DNA of 35,157 nt, taken from positions 1 through 35,157 of the IMG/VR virus record IMGVR_UViG_3300006350_000011. One strand, 5' to 3'. The stretch comes from a virus. This document shows, piece by piece, positions 8,136 through 13,931 of the stretch (position 1 is the first letter of the stretch; every line of letters starts with the position of its first letter). The translations under genes were made by a program, and so were the position numbers. A model generated the notes under the pieces. That model was not told where the DNA came from. It ran no database searches and worked only from the letters and a program-made list of their open reading frames with translations.

Positions 8136-8677
8136 TAATCATAATAGGTATCTACAAATGATCGTATTCCTTCCCATTCATTATTAACTTGCAAGGTAGC
8201 AGTTTTAGTAACTGTACTGGTTGCTCCTCCAATAGTAGTAGTAACTACCACTTGTATCGTAAACGTTACAATAACGTAATTACGAGTGTCTTGGTCGAGA
8301 AGATAGTATTCCTTGTTTGCTGGCATATTAGATACACCAATAATTGTAGTGGGAGTGTCTACTAAATTAGTACCACCCTTCTCTACGTAAGTAAAACTAT
8401 CGGAAAACGGATCATCAAAAGTTCCTGAGATATTAACGCTAGTAGTACCAGGTGTAATTGTCAACGTACTTGTTAAGTCAGTTGCTCCACCTACTACTGA
8501 ATCAGATGCATTATAATAAGAATATGTTACTGCAGTACAGGTAACACTTGTAACTTCATCATCTTCATCACTGGTACTAGCAGAAACAGAATGATTTAAA
8601 GTATAATCTGGTCTTTCCTTCTCAGCGAACTGAGTAGTACTATCACCTTGTGGTGAACATGTTATACTGACAGTCAT
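8135..8677 (-). CDS. 180-residue beta-rich protein, probable virion component
   Basis: The product is dominated by Thr, Ser and Val in alternating beta-strand patterns (VTSVTCTAVTYSYYN, STLTITPGTTSVNISGTF, YVIVTFTIQVVVTTTIGG), with an aromatic acidic C-terminus (EWEGIRSFVDTYYD). This resembles an immunoglobulin-like or similar beta-sandwich module of phage structural proteins. No signal peptide or membrane segment is seen. Its ATG overlaps the preceding stop (ATGA) and its stop overlaps the next ATG (TAATG). The operon context next to PAAR suggests a tail or spike accessory protein; that is inference. Confidence 0.7.
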   Translation of the reverse strand: MTVSITCSPQGDSTTQFAEKERPDYTLNHSVSASTSDEDDEVTSVTCTAVTYSYYNASDSVVGGATDLTSTLTITPGTTSVNISGTFDDPFSDSFTYVEKGGTNLVDTPTTIIGVSNMPANKEYYLLDQDTRNYVIVTFTIQVVVTTTIGGATSTVTKTATLQVNNEWEGIRSFVDTYYD

Positions 8678-8880
8678 TGTGTTTCTCTACCCATTATCTG
8701 CTGAAGATACCAAGAATACTTAGCATACTCAGCATGTTGGTCTTCTGTATGAGGACCATCAGGTATATCTGGTTGAAACTTTATAACATTATCTATTATT
8801 AGGGGTATGTCACCTATACGATTATAGGTCTTTAAGTCACCATCCACTAATATTTCAAAATGTCCTGTAACGTCGTTCAT
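8674..8880 (-). CDS. 68-residue hypothetical protein
   Basis: A short acidic protein, MNDVTGHFEILVDGDLKTYN at the N-terminus, then a hydrophobic strand DIPLIIDNVIKFQPDIP and a helical end with DQHAEYAKYSWYLQQIM. The C-terminal helix has the look of a small phage tail-associated protein, but I cannot name a family. Coupled to both neighbours by TAATG and ATGA overlaps, so its expression follows the operon. Confidence 0.7.
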   Translation of the reverse strand: MNDVTGHFEILVDGDLKTYNRIGDIPLIIDNVIKFQPDIPDGPHTEDQHAEYAKYSWYLQQIMGRETQ

Positions 8881-9056
8881 TACATTAATGCTAAATCTTC
8901 ATTCTCACTAACATCGAAGTTTAATAAAAAGAAATCTTCTGCTCCTTCGTAATCTCTAAAGTAATACGTTTCGCCATTGGGTGCTTCTAATATAAACTTA
9001 TCAATGAACCTATTATACTCTATAGGTTTCTTTTCTTCAAGTTCATCTTCATGCAT
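8880..9056 (-). CDS. 58-residue acidic hypothetical protein, first gene of the PAAR operon
   Basis: The frame starts MHEDELEEKKPIEYNRF and ends FDVSENEDLALM. It is preceded by AGGATAA at a good distance for a ribosome-binding site, and its stop forms a TAATG overlap with the next gene. The middle part FILEAPNGETYYFRDYEGAE is plausible as a beta hairpin. Function unknown. Being first in an overlapping run that ends with the 2OG oxygenase, it probably marks the operon's 5' end. A TATATAAAG sequence about 25-35 nt upstream is the nearest thing to a late promoter octamer but does not match it exactly. Confidence 0.65.
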   Translation of the reverse strand: MHEDELEEKKPIEYNRFIDKFILEAPNGETYYFRDYEGAEDFFLLNFDVSENEDLALM

Positions 9057-9100
9057 GAAATTTATCCTGTGAATTTTTCTTTATATAGAATTTTCCATTT

Positions 9101-9130
9101 CTGGGAATTTTTCTCTGGGAAATTTTTCTC
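9101..9130. repeat. two-copy 15-nt direct repeat in the 9057-9232 gap
   Basis: TGGGAATTTTTCTC and TGGGAAATTTTTCTC stand head to tail. The rest of the gap (9057-9232) has a second direct repeat, CGAAATCGGG twice at about 9195-9214, and no gene that I can support. Confidence 0.6.
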
Positions 9131-9232
9131 ACTCGTTGGGATACTTTTGTAGGTTAGATGGTACCTTTGCATTTTAATCGCACGGCCAAACCCCCGAAAT
9201 CGGGCGAAATCGGGATTAGTGCGAATTGGGTG

Positions 9233-9406
9233 CTAGTCCCTGTCGGTGTATTCTCCGTATAGTACACGTGTACCGTTTAGAGAATAGGCGACCACTTCAG
9301 CGTGACCAAATTCTTGGGCGAGGTCGTAGCATATATCCCAACACTCGTCGAGAGAATCTCTCCACTCTAGGATTCTGTTATTAACTTCGATTGCATATGA
9401 GTTCAT
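9233..9406 (-). CDS. 57-residue hypothetical protein
   Basis: MNSYAIEVNNRILEWRDSLD then ECWDICYDLAQEFGHAEVVAYS and a beta end (LNGTRVLYGEYTDRD). The helix-then-strand layout with two Cys and three Trp/Tyr pairs looks like a small folded domain; no family recognised. Its upstream region (9407-9489) contains a TATAAT and a 12-bp perfect palindrome TACCATATGGTA at 9443-9454, but no convincing -35 sequence. Confidence 0.65.
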   Translation of the reverse strand: MNSYAIEVNNRILEWRDSLDECWDICYDLAQEFGHAEVVAYSLNGTRVLYGEYTDRD

Positions 9407-9489
9407 AATTTAAAATTCAAATTTGTTTATACTATTATTATATACCATATGGTAACGCAGTGCGAGGTATGTAACAATAGTTAATAATA

Positions 9490-9513
9490 AAAAAAGAGAG
9501 GTTAACCCTCTCT
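9490..9513 (-). terminator. intrinsic terminator overlapping the end of the 88-residue gene
   Basis: On the minus strand AGAGAGG-loop-CCTCTCT followed by seven U. The 5' arm is inside the last codons (EIREG) of the gene ending at 9502. Confidence 0.85.
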
Positions 9514-9768
9514 TATTTCTTTAATTAGGTTGTCGCATTCTGTTAGATTTGCTTCCCCCCAATCTGCTCCATCAGGTGTAAAGAATGACCCTATCATATA
9601 TTGCATTTCATATAGAAATTCATTATATGTTTCGCATTCTTTAGCAATGCTATTAAAACAACTGTCGTTGTTTATCCAGAGAGCAACATTCCAAGTTGTC
9701 CAATCTGCCCACCCATTGAATTCAGTAGGTGTGTCTGATAGATTAAAACTTGATTGTGCGTAAGGCAT
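9502..9768 (-). CDS. 88-residue phage protein with a WADWTTWNVALWI motif
   Basis: The N-terminal third contains the tryptophan-rich stretch GWADWTTWNVALWINND, which I associate with a widespread small protein family of cyanophages and other phages without known function. The remainder is helical and acidic (YNEFLYEMQYMIG, NLIKEIREG). It has its own promoter (9801-9829) and terminator (9490-9513), so it is a single-gene unit. The promoter does not carry the 22-bp dyad seen at its neighbours. Presumed early host-takeover gene by position. Confidence 0.8.
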   Translation of the reverse strand: MPYAQSSFNLSDTPTEFNGWADWTTWNVALWINNDSCFNSIAKECETYNEFLYEMQYMIGSFFTPDGADWGEANLTECDNLIKEIREG

Positions 9769-9800
9769 GGCGGTTTTTAATGCGAGTTTGGTATATATGA

Positions 9801-9829
9801 ATTATAGCAAAAGGGGGGTCTATAGTAAC
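9801..9829 (-). promoter_or_regulatory. sigma70-like promoter of the WNVALWI gene
   Basis: Minus strand GTTACT (9824-9829), 17-nt spacer, TATAAT (9801-9806). The C-rich 3' arm of the preceding terminator fills the spacer. There is no dyad upstream. Confidence 0.6.
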
Positions 9830-9838
9830 CCCCCCTTT
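9809..9838. terminator. G/C-run terminator hairpin after the 64-residue gene
   Basis: AAAGGGGGGT and ACCCCCCCTTT form a long perfect stem; the U tail for minus-strand transcripts is short (UUUU), and the stem is near symmetric. Confidence 0.7.
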
Positions 9839-9850
9839 GTTAAGAAAACA

Positions 9851-10045
9851 TTAAATTGCTGATGTTCCCTTAGTTGCCCATAATGCAAGTCGCATTGTAG
9901 ATGCTTTGTAAACCGCTTCGGCATTTCTGCCTGTCTGACGTGCTGCTGTTTGTAGCACTGTGCGAGATGCCTTACGAGGTTGTCCCTCTGGGCAGTTTCC
10001 AACTAATACGTTTCTCGCAGTTTGAAAGATGTCTTTCTGAGTCAT
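9851..10045 (-). CDS. 64-residue basic hypothetical protein
   Basis: MTQKDIFQTARNVLVGNCPE at the start, then a basic Gln/Ala/Arg-rich helical segment (RKASRTVLQTAARQTGRNAE) and a short hydrophobic end. The protein has many Arg/Lys against few acids, which suits a nucleic-acid-binding peptide. It lies between its own dyad promoter (10080-10137) and a strong terminator (9809-9838), so it is monocistronic. A second overlapping frame in this interval is a shadow. Family not recognised. Confidence 0.7.
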   Translation of the reverse strand: MTQKDIFQTARNVLVGNCPEGQPRKASRTVLQTAARQTGRNAEAVYKASTMRLALWATKGTSAI

Positions 10046-10079
10046 GATTAAAAATTCAAAATTGATTGATTACTTCTTT

Positions 10080-10137
10080 ATTATAAGGGGTAGGGGGAAA
10101 GAAGTCACCCCCTAGTGGACACTTTAAAAATCGTCAC
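10080..10137 (-). promoter_or_regulatory. dyad-promoter cassette 10
   Basis: Minus strand: dyad GTGACGAT-TTTTAA-AGTGTCCA (10116-10137), 7 nt, -35 GTGACT (10103-10108), 17 nt, -10 TATAAT (10080-10085). The dyad overlaps the TAA of the upstream gene (10124-10126). Predicted transcription start near 10073, 28 nt before the next ATG. Confidence 0.7.
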
Positions 10138-10321
10138 ATATACCGAAAGCGAAGTTATAATCTTCGTCGGTTCCCATTCCAGCGGATTCTAACCACTCGC
10201 TGTCCTCAGTGCCTGAGAGTTCATAAAGATCTTCTAATAGAAAATCTTCGGTATCGAGATCCTGCTCGATTTCTAATAATTCCGCTTCGTTAGGAAGTTG
10301 AGTTTTAGTTGTTGGAGTCAT
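10124..10321 (-). CDS. 65-residue strongly acidic protein
   Basis: The product has about 24 Asp/Glu in 65 residues (EAELLEIEQDLDTEDFLLED, then SEWLESAGMGTDEDYNF) and only one or two basic residues, with an expected pI near 3.5. Such proteins in phages often act as DNA mimics or inhibitors of host nucleic-acid-binding proteins, but there is no specific evidence here. GAGGT precedes the ATG by a few bases. Transcribed from dyad-promoter cassette 1; its own stop lies in the loop of dyad 10. Confidence 0.75.
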   Translation of the reverse strand: MTPTTKTQLPNEAELLEIEQDLDTEDFLLEDLYELSGTEDSEWLESAGMGTDEDYNFAFGICDDF

Positions 10322-10345
10322 GAGACCTCTTTGTTAACTGATTTA

Positions 10346-10404
10346 AATTTAATTGATTTTGGGGAGTATTTCAACCCCCCGTGTGTCAGTTTGTTTACTG
10401 GCAC
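10346..10404 (-). promoter_or_regulatory. dyad-promoter cassette 1
   Basis: Minus strand: GTGCCAGT-AAACAA-ACTGACAC (10383-10404), 8 nt, -35 TTGAAA (10369-10374), 17 nt, -10 TAAATT (10346-10351). A G6/C4 hairpin (about 10360-10381) covers the -35. The dyad overlaps the TAA at 10395-10397. Confidence 0.7.
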
Positions 10405-10523
10405 ATATCTTGAAATCTTTGGTTAGCAATTTCGATTTGCTTATCTTCGTCTAGGTAAGGGAATGCCTCTTGTACCTCTTCAAAGATGTTTTCAAGGATT
10501 TCAGCGTGATGTAGAACTGACAT
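10395..10523 (-). CDS. 42-residue acidic microprotein
   Basis: MSVLHHAEILENIFEEVQEA then FPYLDEDKQIEIANQRFQDMCQ, almost entirely helical and acidic. The final codons TGC CAG TAA form the left arm of a 22-bp dyad, as in several neighbours. Its promoter (cassette 2) would start the message about 17 nt before the ATG. Too small to assign; could be a host-protein inhibitor. Confidence 0.65.
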   Translation of the reverse strand: MSVLHHAEILENIFEEVQEAFPYLDEDKQIEIANQRFQDMCQ

Positions 10524-10546
10524 AATTTAATTTCGTATCTAATAGT

Positions 10547-10605
10547 ATTATTGCAAAAAAAAGACCCCTATACAAGGGGTTGTGTGACACTAATCTGACT
10601 GGCAC
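10547..10605 (-). promoter_or_regulatory. dyad-promoter cassette 2
   Basis: Minus strand: GTGCCAGT-CAGATT-AGTGTCAC (10584-10605), 8 nt, -35 TTGTAT (10570-10575), 17 nt, -10 AATAAT (10547-10552). The dyad covers the TAG at 10590-10592. Confidence 0.7.
10555..10581 (-). terminator. intrinsic terminator within cassette 2
   Basis: ACCCC-UUGUAU-AGGGGU followed by a run of U on the minus strand; the loop is the -35 hexamer of the next promoter. Confidence 0.8.
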
Positions 10606-10730
10606 AAGGTCGGATCTATTTGACATATTTGTGCATTTCGCTGATTAGTTACTTCTTTCATATTCTTAATTGCTGTGTCTCCTATGACGTAGGCACATAC
10701 AATAGTAACTAGGATTAGGGCATATCTCAT
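10590..10730 (-). CDS. 46-residue membrane microprotein
   Basis: MRYALILVTIVCAYVIGDTA forms one hydrophobic segment (residues 3-16), followed by a polar tail with three Cys (IKNMKEVTNQRNAQICQID, then PTLCQSD). It could be a single-pass inner-membrane peptide or a secreted or lipidated peptide (VCAYV is not a clean lipobox). Last of three genes joined by TAATG overlaps. Its final codons LCQSD and stop lie inside dyad 2, which ends the transcription unit with a terminator. Confidence 0.65.
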   Translation of the reverse strand: MRYALILVTIVCAYVIGDTAIKNMKEVTNQRNAQICQIDPTLCQSD

Positions 10731-10852
10731 TAGTATGACCTATAAGGGTGGACTATGTTAGAAGTAAAATCCAAAGCGTTTGAGATTTGGACTCTAGTGA
10801 AATTGTTTGTAGTTACAAACAAGATGGCAAAGATTAAAACGATAGTTTTCAT
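10730..10852 (-). CDS. 40-residue membrane or signal-peptide microprotein
   Basis: MKTIVLIFAILFVTTNNFTR is a typical signal-anchor: a Lys, then about 13 hydrophobic residues. The remaining 20 residues are polar and aromatic. The ATG and stop overlap the neighbouring genes by TAATG junctions, a strong indication that the frame is translated. Probably inserted in the host membrane; function unknown. Confidence 0.65.
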   Translation of the reverse strand: MKTIVLIFAILFVTTNNFTRVQISNALDFTSNIVHPYRSY

Positions 10853-11019
10853 TAGTGTTTGTCTGAGATGTTCCAAGTTCCAGGATTTGGAGTTGGTAGG
10901 GGTTTGAAATTTCTTGCTGCCATTGCTGCAAGTGCTGCTTGAACAACTGGGTCGTTCATTGCTGATTGATTAACTAAAACTCTGCCGTTGTAGATAGGTT
11001 TTAGTTGAGAGTCGAACAT
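10852..11019 (-). CDS. 55-residue hypothetical protein
   Basis: Starts MFDSQLKPIYNGRVLVNQSA, then an Ala-rich helix (VVQAALAAMAARNFK) and a proline-rich end (PLPTPNPGTWN). Coupled to the next gene by TAATG. A possible extended -10 (TGGTATAGT, about 11055-11063) lies upstream, without a good -35. Not recognised. Confidence 0.65.
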   Translation of the reverse strand: MFDSQLKPIYNGRVLVNQSAMNDPVVQAALAAMAARNFKPLPTPNPGTWNISDKH

Positions 11020-11076
11020 AATGAATTTGTTTCGTTATTATTAATATAGCATGAACTATACCATAGTGTGACTATG

Positions 11077-11241
11077 TTAATAATTCTTAACAATTCGGTT
11101 TGCCCATCTCTTTTGCTTACGTATGATCCTTTTATGGATCCGCTGACGTATAGCAATACAAAATCCTATAACATAATTCATGCATTCAGTCAAGAACCAA
11201 TAGCATAGGAAGAATAGTACAATTGTACTAAGCGACTTCAT
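11077..11241 (-). CDS. 54-residue membrane microprotein with a basic tail
   Basis: MKSLSTIVLFFLCYWFLTEC continues into MNYVIGFCIAI, giving one or two hydrophobic segments in residues 5-31. A very basic C-terminus follows (RQRIHKRIIRKQKRWANRI), which should stay in the cytoplasm by the positive-inside rule. The start lies inside the last codons of the upstream gene in another frame (14-nt overlap). Could be a membrane-anchored nucleic-acid or phospholipid-binding peptide; function unknown. Confidence 0.65.
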   Translation of the reverse strand: MKSLSTIVLFFLCYWFLTECMNYVIGFCIAIRQRIHKRIIRKQKRWANRIVKNY

Positions 11242-11836
11242 TAATCCTCCTGTGGCATACCCACGTTATCGCCTGCACCTGATTAGGTGAATACTGTTTC
11301 TCTTGATGTAAATTAATAACGTTAGCACTCTCTTTATATGCTGCTGATACTTCAGCATATAATTTGTTTGAGATATTAGGCACCTTATTAAGTGGGGTGT
11401 AGTATCCATTCCAAATATTGTAAGCGTGACCATCAACTGTAATTTCATCACACTTACCGTTAGTTGCAAGTCCCTTATAAAATGCTATTGTTTTGTTTCC
11501 ATTGAGTAACCTTGCAATGTTTTTAGGATTATCGTAGTTATTCTCAAGCATCATAATTGCTTTATCTCTTTGTCCCCCAAATGTACATACTTTAGGGTAT
11601 TCAATTTCAAAAAGAAATGCTCTAATTAAATTCTCAGCGTCTATAATGTTTCTATCCCATTTGTTGTTAGGTGATAAAGCACTTACAACGCCTGCAACTG
11701 TGTCAACATTTAGACCGTATTGGTTAGCAATCATTGAACATATTTCATGCCCCTTGCTATACCATACTTCACCATCTATCAAATCTTGTTGATTTGCTTT
11801 ATAGTATGTTGAGAGAATGTTTTTAGTTAATGTCAC
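11228..11836 (-). CDS. about 202-residue conserved phage protein, LTKNILSTYYKA type
   Basis: Motifs LTKNILSTYYKA, VAGVVSALSPNNKWDRNIIDAENLIRA, VCTFGGQRDKA, LNGNKTIAFYKGLA, ITVDGHAYNIWNG and QAITWVCHRRI match a phage protein family that I know only as uncharacterised. The LSPNNKW and VDGHAYNIW positions recall the helix-hairpin-helix glycosylase/endonuclease III fold (VDTHV-type residue), which is inference only. Start: an upstream in-frame ATG exists at 11869, but the dyad promoter puts transcription start near 11851, inside that extension, so I prefer the GTG at 11836, about 15 nt downstream of it and just before the conserved LTKNIL. First gene of a unit ending at 10590. Confidence 0.8.
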   Translation of the reverse strand: MTLTKNILSTYYKANQQDLIDGEVWYSKGHEICSMIANQYGLNVDTVAGVVSALSPNNKWDRNIIDAENLIRAFLFEIEYPKVCTFGGQRDKAIMMLENNYDNPKNIARLLNGNKTIAFYKGLATNGKCDEITVDGHAYNIWNGYYTPLNKVPNISNKLYAEVSAAYKESANVINLHQEKQYSPNQVQAITWVCHRRINEVA

Positions 11837-11857
11837 TTGTTTGTTGCTGTTGATAAT

Positions 11858-11916
11858 ATAATAAGGCATAAATGCCCACTAAGTCAATGCCTAGTGGACA
11901 CTTTGCCAACTGTCAC
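11858..11916 (-). promoter_or_regulatory. dyad-promoter cassette 9
   Basis: Minus strand: GTGACAGT-TGGCAA-AGTGTCCA (11895-11916), 7 nt, -35 TTGACT (11882-11887), 18 nt, -10 TATTAT (11858-11863). The dyad includes the TGA of the upstream gene. Confidence 0.65.
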
Positions 11917-12134
11917 ACCCAAACCAATTTGTTCTCTTCGTTTGCTATGTCAAAACAAATTTCACACATACAGTCAACGTGTGGAAAATGTCCTCGCCAG
12001 TCATAATCCTCTACACAAAAATCACCATCATAATAATAATATAATTCTGGTTGATAATCCTGTCCAGTTTGAAGTTCGGGCATACCATCAGTATGTTCAT
12101 CATCATAGTTGCCACATACGTCACAAAATGCCAT
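11913..12134 (-). CDS. 73-residue Cys-rich, probably zinc-binding protein
   Basis: C4-x2-C7 at the N-terminus (MAFCDVCGNYDDEHTDGM) and a C-terminal CMCEICFD cluster frame an acidic, Tyr-rich middle (YQPELYYYYDGDFCVEDYDW). The CxxC...CxCxxC layout is that of a small zinc ribbon or treble-clef. The ATG overlaps the preceding stop (TAATG), and the TGA sits in the left arm of dyad 9. Likely an early protein that interacts with host machinery; no family recognised. Confidence 0.75.
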   Translation of the reverse strand: MAFCDVCGNYDDEHTDGMPELQTGQDYQPELYYYYDGDFCVEDYDWRGHFPHVDCMCEICFDIANEENKLVWV

Positions 12135-12340
12135 TACAACTCCTCAACAAATTTCTGTGCATTGTCCTTTTGTTGATTATCCCAAACTCTCAGTTTGAAA
12201 TTCTTAACTGCTTTGTCTAGCGATTTCATGTCACCATCACATATTGCAGGTTCCCACTCCTCACCAACGAAGCAAAATGTTTTGCTTATGTCGTTGATGA
12301 GATCTAGGTATGCTAATTCATTAGGGGTATAATCGTCCAT
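12134..12340 (-). CDS. 68-residue acidic hypothetical protein
   Basis: Helical and acidic (YTPNELAYLDLINDISKTF, then DMKSLDKAVKNFKLRVWDN and DNAQKFVEEL). Both ends join neighbours as TAATG, so it is translationally coupled in the middle of the three-gene unit starting with the Api92-like gene. Not recognised. Confidence 0.7.
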   Translation of the reverse strand: MDDYTPNELAYLDLINDISKTFCFVGEEWEPAICDGDMKSLDKAVKNFKLRVWDNQQKDNAQKFVEEL

Positions 12341-12807
12341 TAGAAATAACCTGCAATTTCCATTCCTGGTTCATCAAAAAACCAGGTGACATATACATCA
12401 GGATAATTTTCCCTTATTCTAGCATAGATTCCCTCAGGTGGACTCCATGCAGTGTTGAAAGTGACTTGAAAACTGTCTTCGTCAGCGTGAGCAATTTCTT
12501 TGTCGTATGCTTCCCACTTAGTGTCCCAGTTGGCAAGTCGCCAGGAATACCATCTATCGTCCTGTGTCCCATCACTCCATTGAGTAGTTGAACAAATGAC
12601 CTCACCATTAGGGGCAGTCATTTCTTTAACTTTTGAAAATTCACCTCGTTTTGGGTCTTGTAATAGAGACCAGTTCGGTTCGGGAATAATCCTATTAAAT
12701 GGGTCACTGGACTCAAAGATTTCCAATAATTTAGAAAATTGCTGTTTAGCACTTTCTGAGTCAGAGTTGCAACCTATGTCAACTCTATTGTAACAATGAT
12801 TAGGCAT
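12340..12807 (-). CDS. Api92/YubB-like protein (DUF1281 type)
   Basis: The 155-residue product begins MPNHCYNRVDIGC and shows the family motifs in order: FNRIIPEPNW, LANWDTKWEAYD, FNTAWSPPEGIY and FFDEPGMEIAGYF. These identify the Api92-like/YubB proteins found on plasmids and phages, with a ferredoxin-like C-terminal domain. Their molecular role is not established; position suggests early takeover. AAGGGAA precedes the ATG. Transcription comes from dyad-promoter cassette 3, whose predicted start is about 19 nt upstream. It heads a unit with two further genes joined by TAATG overlaps. Confidence 0.85.
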   Translation of the reverse strand: MPNHCYNRVDIGCNSDSESAKQQFSKLLEIFESSDPFNRIIPEPNWSLLQDPKRGEFSKVKEMTAPNGEVICSTTQWSDGTQDDRWYSWRLANWDTKWEAYDKEIAHADEDSFQVTFNTAWSPPEGIYARIRENYPDVYVTWFFDEPGMEIAGYF

Positions 12808-12832
12808 AAATTCCCTTGTTGTTTACATTTGT

Positions 12833-12891
12833 ATATTACTACTAATTAGGATACTAATCAATAGCATTTGTGCCAGTAATCTAACTGGCAT
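12833..12891 (-). promoter_or_regulatory. dyad-promoter cassette 3
   Basis: Minus strand: ATGCCAGT-TAGATT-ACTGGCAC (12870-12891; the arms are complementary except for the outermost base), 8 nt, -35 TTGATT (12856-12861), 17 nt, -10 TAATAT (12833-12838). The TAG of the upstream gene lies in the dyad centre. No terminator separates the units here. Confidence 0.75.
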
Positions 12892-13066
12892 ACCATTCCT
12901 CATTTTCGGGAATGATCTCCTCTATACTCCAATCAGTAACAGATTCAGAGATCACCTCATGAGAGTTGATATCGGCAAGTGCTAAATCTTCTGCTTCCGC
13001 TGATGATTCTGCTTCGATAGCAACCGTAAAGTTTACAACTTCGTAACATTTAACATGATAAATCAT
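12881..13066 (-). CDS. 61-residue small protein, DpnD/PcfM-like layout
   Basis: MIYHVKCYEVVNFTVAIEAE then SSAEAEDLALADINSHEV and an acidic end. A beta-strand pair followed by an AxxxAEAEDLA helix recalls the small DpnD/PcfM-like proteins (beta strand, V-x-A-x-S-x-E-E-A). The resemblance is weak. The ATG overlaps the preceding TGA (ATGA), and the TAG is at the centre of dyad 3. Confidence 0.65.
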   Translation of the reverse strand: MIYHVKCYEVVNFTVAIEAESSAEAEDLALADINSHEVISESVTDWSIEEIIPENEEWYAS

Positions 13067-13329
13067 GGGTGCCTCACTGTATTTCCTGGTGGACGTTTGA
13101 AGTCACACTTCATGTAGTCCCTGACTTCTTCAACTACTTCATCGAACATATCGTCCCAGTAGTTGTGTGCTTCTTCTAAGAACTCATGCTCACCCATCTT
13201 ATCAAAGTAAGTAAACAAGTCATTAGAAACATACTCTTCTAAATCTTTTGTGGACATGTTATCCACCATTCTTTCTGTTAGAAACTCCTTAAGTTCTAAC
13301 AATTCTTCCCGATTTAATGGTTCTGTCAT
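13063..13329 (-). CDS. 88-residue acidic helical phage protein
   Basis: The central motif LTERMVDNMSTKDLEEYVSNDL followed by YFDKMGEHEFLEEA (given here in two parts) is one I associate with a small conserved cyanophage family of unknown function. It is rich in Asp/Glu and predicted all-alpha. The C-terminus (KRPPGNTVRHP) is basic and flexible. Read from dyad-promoter cassette 4, with predicted transcription start about 18 nt before the ATG. Coupled to the next gene by an ATGA overlap. Confidence 0.75.
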   Translation of the reverse strand: MTEPLNREELLELKEFLTERMVDNMSTKDLEEYVSNDLFTYFDKMGEHEFLEEAHNYWDDMFDEVVEEVRDYMKCDFKRPPGNTVRHP

Positions 13330-13353
13330 TTTTTAATAGTTTCTACAGTTTTT

Positions 13354-13412
13354 ATTATAAATGAAGAAAAGGGGGAATTCCACCCCCTTTGTGACAGTTA
13401 TACAACTGCCAC
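13354..13412 (-). promoter_or_regulatory. dyad-promoter cassette 4
   Basis: Minus strand: GTGGCAGT-TGTATA-ACTGTCAC (13391-13412), 8 nt, -35 TGGAAT (13377-13382), 17 nt, -10 TATAAT (13354-13359). The arms pair fully with one G-U. Confidence 0.75.
13366..13390 (-). terminator. terminator hairpin within cassette 4
   Basis: AAAGGGGG-UGGAAU-UCCCCCUUUU on the minus strand; the -35 of the next promoter forms the loop. Confidence 0.8.
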
Positions 13413-13841
13413 ATCTTCTGTAGGAATTTCACGAGGTCTGGTAATTGTTTCAATTACTTCAGAATAGTCCTCGTTGTACTTTTTGTCTATTTCAAAGCAT
13501 AACCACTCACCAAATGTAGTGTAAATGTAACAGTATTCCTCCCATGAGTTAGCATTGGCGAAATACTCTTGAATAGTTGCATCAGTTCGAGGAGGGCAGT
13601 CCTCACCTCTTTCTGAATAGTAACATGGTTGTGGATCTCTCTTTTCATCGTAATCCCAACCTGTGTCAGAATAACAAGAGGACATGTCACCCCCGTCAAT
13701 GAGTTTCTTGACTGCAGCATCTGTGTTGTAGTGCTGCTTTAGGATCCTACCTAACCACTCAGGATAACCATCCCAATGGTGATAAACAGAATAGATGTTC
13801 CCGTTTGGTAATTCTAAACCAATTCGTGATCTTGTTCCCAA
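13398..13841 (-). CDS. MGTRSRIG-family phage protein
   Basis: 147 residues starting MGTRSRIGLELPNGNIYSVY then HHWDGYPEWLGRILKQHY, the well-known signature of a phage family without known function. Downstream motifs LIDGGDMSSC and EYCYIYTTFGEW fit the family. The start codon is TTG: AGGAGA lies six bases upstream and no ATG fits. The leader between transcription start (near 13925) and this TTG is about 84 nt and holds a 25-codon upstream frame that overlaps the TTG. The stop lies in dyad 4, followed by a terminator, so the gene is monocistronic. Confidence 0.88.
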   Translation of the reverse strand: MGTRSRIGLELPNGNIYSVYHHWDGYPEWLGRILKQHYNTDAAVKKLIDGGDMSSCYSDTGWDYDEKRDPQPCYYSERGEDCPPRTDATIQEYFANANSWEEYCYIYTTFGEWLCFEIDKKYNEDYSEVIETITRPREIPTEDVAVV

Positions 13842-13891
13842 GGTAATCTCCTAGTAAATGTGTAATAGGGGAGGTTCGATTTAAAAAGCAT
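13814..13891 (-). CDS. possible 25-residue leader peptide overlapping a TTG start
   Basis: ATG with AGAGGAAG immediately ahead opens MLFKSNLPYYTFTRRLPWEQ and ends 25 nt inside the MGTRSRIG gene, in another frame. The SD-to-ATG spacing is very short, so initiation may be weak. Listed because it could control the TTG start. Confidence 0.3.
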   Translation of the reverse strand: MLFKSNLPYYTFTRRLPWEQDHELV

Positions 13892-13931
13892 CTTCCTCTG
13901 GGGTCGCTTACCCTTGCCCCCTATACCATAT

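Noticed and set aside
9820-10002. 60-codon minus-strand frame overlapping the 64-residue gene
   Set aside because: Out of frame with the better-placed gene and covers its terminator.
11837-12220. 127-codon plus-strand frame rich in His
   Set aside because: Antisense to three coupled minus-strand genes and a promoter cassette.
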